A stretch of 64,000 bases of DNA, taken from Vreelandella neptunia. Its GTDB lineage: Bacteria > Pseudomonadota > Gammaproteobacteria > Pseudomonadales > Halomonadaceae. The notes beneath the pieces were generated by a model, which saw nothing but the letters and a program-made list of their open reading frames with translations, made no database searches and had not been told where the DNA came from. Below are positions 63,219-64,000 of the stretch, piece after piece. Numbering within the stretch: the first letter of the stretch is position 1; each line of letters begins with the position of its first letter. Position numbers and translations under genes: made by a program. Location of the stretch: NCBI RefSeq assembly GCF_000712975.1, contig NZ_JHQL01000004.1, forward strand, positions 372,001 to 436,000, written 5' to 3'.

Positions 63219-64000
63219 TTAACGCGCGTCGATCGCCGACTGAGCCGCGTTAACCACGTTTTCTCCAATACGTGGCGTCCATTTTTCATATACAGATTGT
63301 GTAGCGTCAACAAAAGCTTGGTACTGCTCATCGGTCAATTCAGTAACGGTCACGCCGCGTTCTTGAATGGCCGCTAGGCGCTCGCTTTCTTCCTCGCGCG
63401 TCATAGCAATTTCCCATTCACCCGCTTCAATTGCCGTTTCACGCAACAGCGCTTGCTGTTCTTCGTTCAGCGATTGCCATACCTGCTGGTTTACCGCAAA
63501 AATCAGCGGATCATTCATATAATTCCAGAGCGTTAAATGTACTTGCCCTACCTGATCGATACGCGCAACATCAAATACTGAAAGCGGATTTTCTTGTCCA
63601 TCAACTGCGCCAGTCGTTAACGCCGGCTGAGCATCTGTCCAGCTCATCTGCGTTGGGTCGGCACCAAGGGCAGAGAAGGTATCCTGGAACAGCGGTGAAC
63701 CTACAACGCGAATTTTCAGGCCATCTAAATCCGCTGGCTGGCTGATCGCTCCACGAGAGTTCGAGACCTGGCGGAAGCCATTTTCGCCCCAGGCCAACGG
63801 CATCACACCGCGCGACTCAATCGCTTCAAAGACCAATTCACCCGCTTCCCCACCGGTAACCGCATCGACAGCCGCCTCATCGGGAATAAAAAATGGCAAC
63901 GAGAATAAGTTAAGTTCAGGCACCTGGGGTGACCAGTTGATGGTCGAGCCTACCGCGGCATCAATAAGCCCAGAACGCATAGCGGAAAACTCCCGGGTTT
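63219..64000 (-). CDS. dctP: TRAP transporter DctP-type receptor (partial)
   Basis: The frame is open to the end of the window (TREFSAM continues before the Met at 63980), so the N terminus and signal peptide lie outside. About 260 residues of the C-terminal part are present. Family features are the ligand-binding Arg region GLKIRVVGSPLFQDTFSALGADPTQMSW and GAVDGQENPLSVF. The Arg in KIR normally holds a substrate carboxylate, so an organic acid is probable. The sequence differs from the ectoine receptor TeaA, so ectoine is not the assumed substrate. First gene of the dctPQM operon. Confidence 0.9.
   Translation of the reverse strand, partial: TREFSAMRSGLIDAAVGSTINWSPQVPELNLFSLPFFIPDEAAVDAVTGGEAGELVFEAIESRGVMPLAWGENGFRQVSNSRGAISQPADLDGLKIRVVGSPLFQDTFSALGADPTQMSWTDAQPALTTGAVDGQENPLSVFDVARIDQVGQVHLTLWNYMNDPLIFAVNQQVWQSLNEEQQALLRETAIEAGEWEIAMTREEESERLAAIQERGVTVTELTDEQYQAFVDATQSVYEKWTPRIGENVVNAAQSAIDAR

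Noticed and set aside
61376-64000. Identity of the dctPQM operon as the ectoine importer teaABC.
   Set aside because: The receptor fragment lacks the TeaA-specific sequence around its binding region, and no teaD-like usp gene directly follows dctM.

Overview
The window reads as the chromosome of a moderately halophilic gammaproteobacterium of the Halomonadaceae (Halomonas or Vreelandella type). The main reasons are a complete ectoine-catabolism cluster in the order described for Halomonas elongata (doeA-doeB-doeX, doeC, doeD), a BetT-type betaine/choline carrier, two TRAP transporter operons (one with a UspA-like partner, as in TeaABCD) and a BaeSR/Spy-type envelope module. It is densely coded, with no tRNA, rRNA, insertion sequence, prophage or CRISPR array that I could see.

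Layout. 1-8.2 kb: the 3' part of an ACR3/SBF-type permease, a SulP transporter with a two-domain universal stress protein, an NAD-type isocitrate/isopropylmalate-family dehydrogenase, a soluble PAS-PAS-MCP protein of BdlA architecture, a 1-Cys peroxiredoxin and a CNNM-type CBS protein. 8.2-11.5 kb: a zinc-starvation cassette (dksA2, a COG0523 GTPase and folE2 in one coupled operon, with DUF1826 divergent) around a perfect Zur half-site pair at 10767-10779. 11.5-16.6 kb: a secreted inorganic pyrophosphatase, a lysine-methyltransferase-like protein, a LysE exporter, luxS, an ABM monooxygenase and a HAD dehalogenase. 16.6-24 kb: the ectoine-degradation genes on the minus strand and a divergent hydroxyacid dehydrogenase. 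24-32 kb: DUF3108, lysO, an SpmA/SpmB-type fusion, DUF3422, an EamA exporter, asparaginase and an AGCS amino-acid symporter.

32-46.6 kb: an OsmC-YcaO fusion protein with a divergent HTH regulator, a TetR regulator, an RND efflux pump in one operon with baeSR, a lipoprotein-like esterase, a Spy/CpxP-like protein and betT. 46.6-55.5 kb: alcohol and aldehyde oxidation with a large sensory block: an alcohol dehydrogenase broken by a one-base deletion in a C run, an ExaC-type aldehyde dehydrogenase, an ErbR/AgmR-like response regulator, a NahK/ErcS-like hybrid kinase, a NosP-like FIST protein, a tripartite membrane hybrid kinase and a cysteine-free periplasmic protein of the sulfite-oxidase fold. 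55.5-64 kb: DUF2189, a UspA protein, a fused TAXI-TRAP permease (DUF3394) and its receptor, then a DctM-DctQ-DctP TRAP operon whose receptor gene runs off the window end.

The genes group around uptake and breakdown of compatible solutes and organic acids, metal and envelope stress, and alcohol oxidation. Observations most worth a second look are the DUF1826 HxD...H(x10)R signature inside the zinc cassette, the cysteine-free molybdopterin-fold protein coupled to a hybrid kinase, the alcohol dehydrogenase frameshift, an intrinsic terminator in the doeX-doeC gap that points against both genes, and two small tandem repeats at gene 3' ends. Several starts were moved from the longest open frame to one that has a ribosome binding site, four of them TTG.
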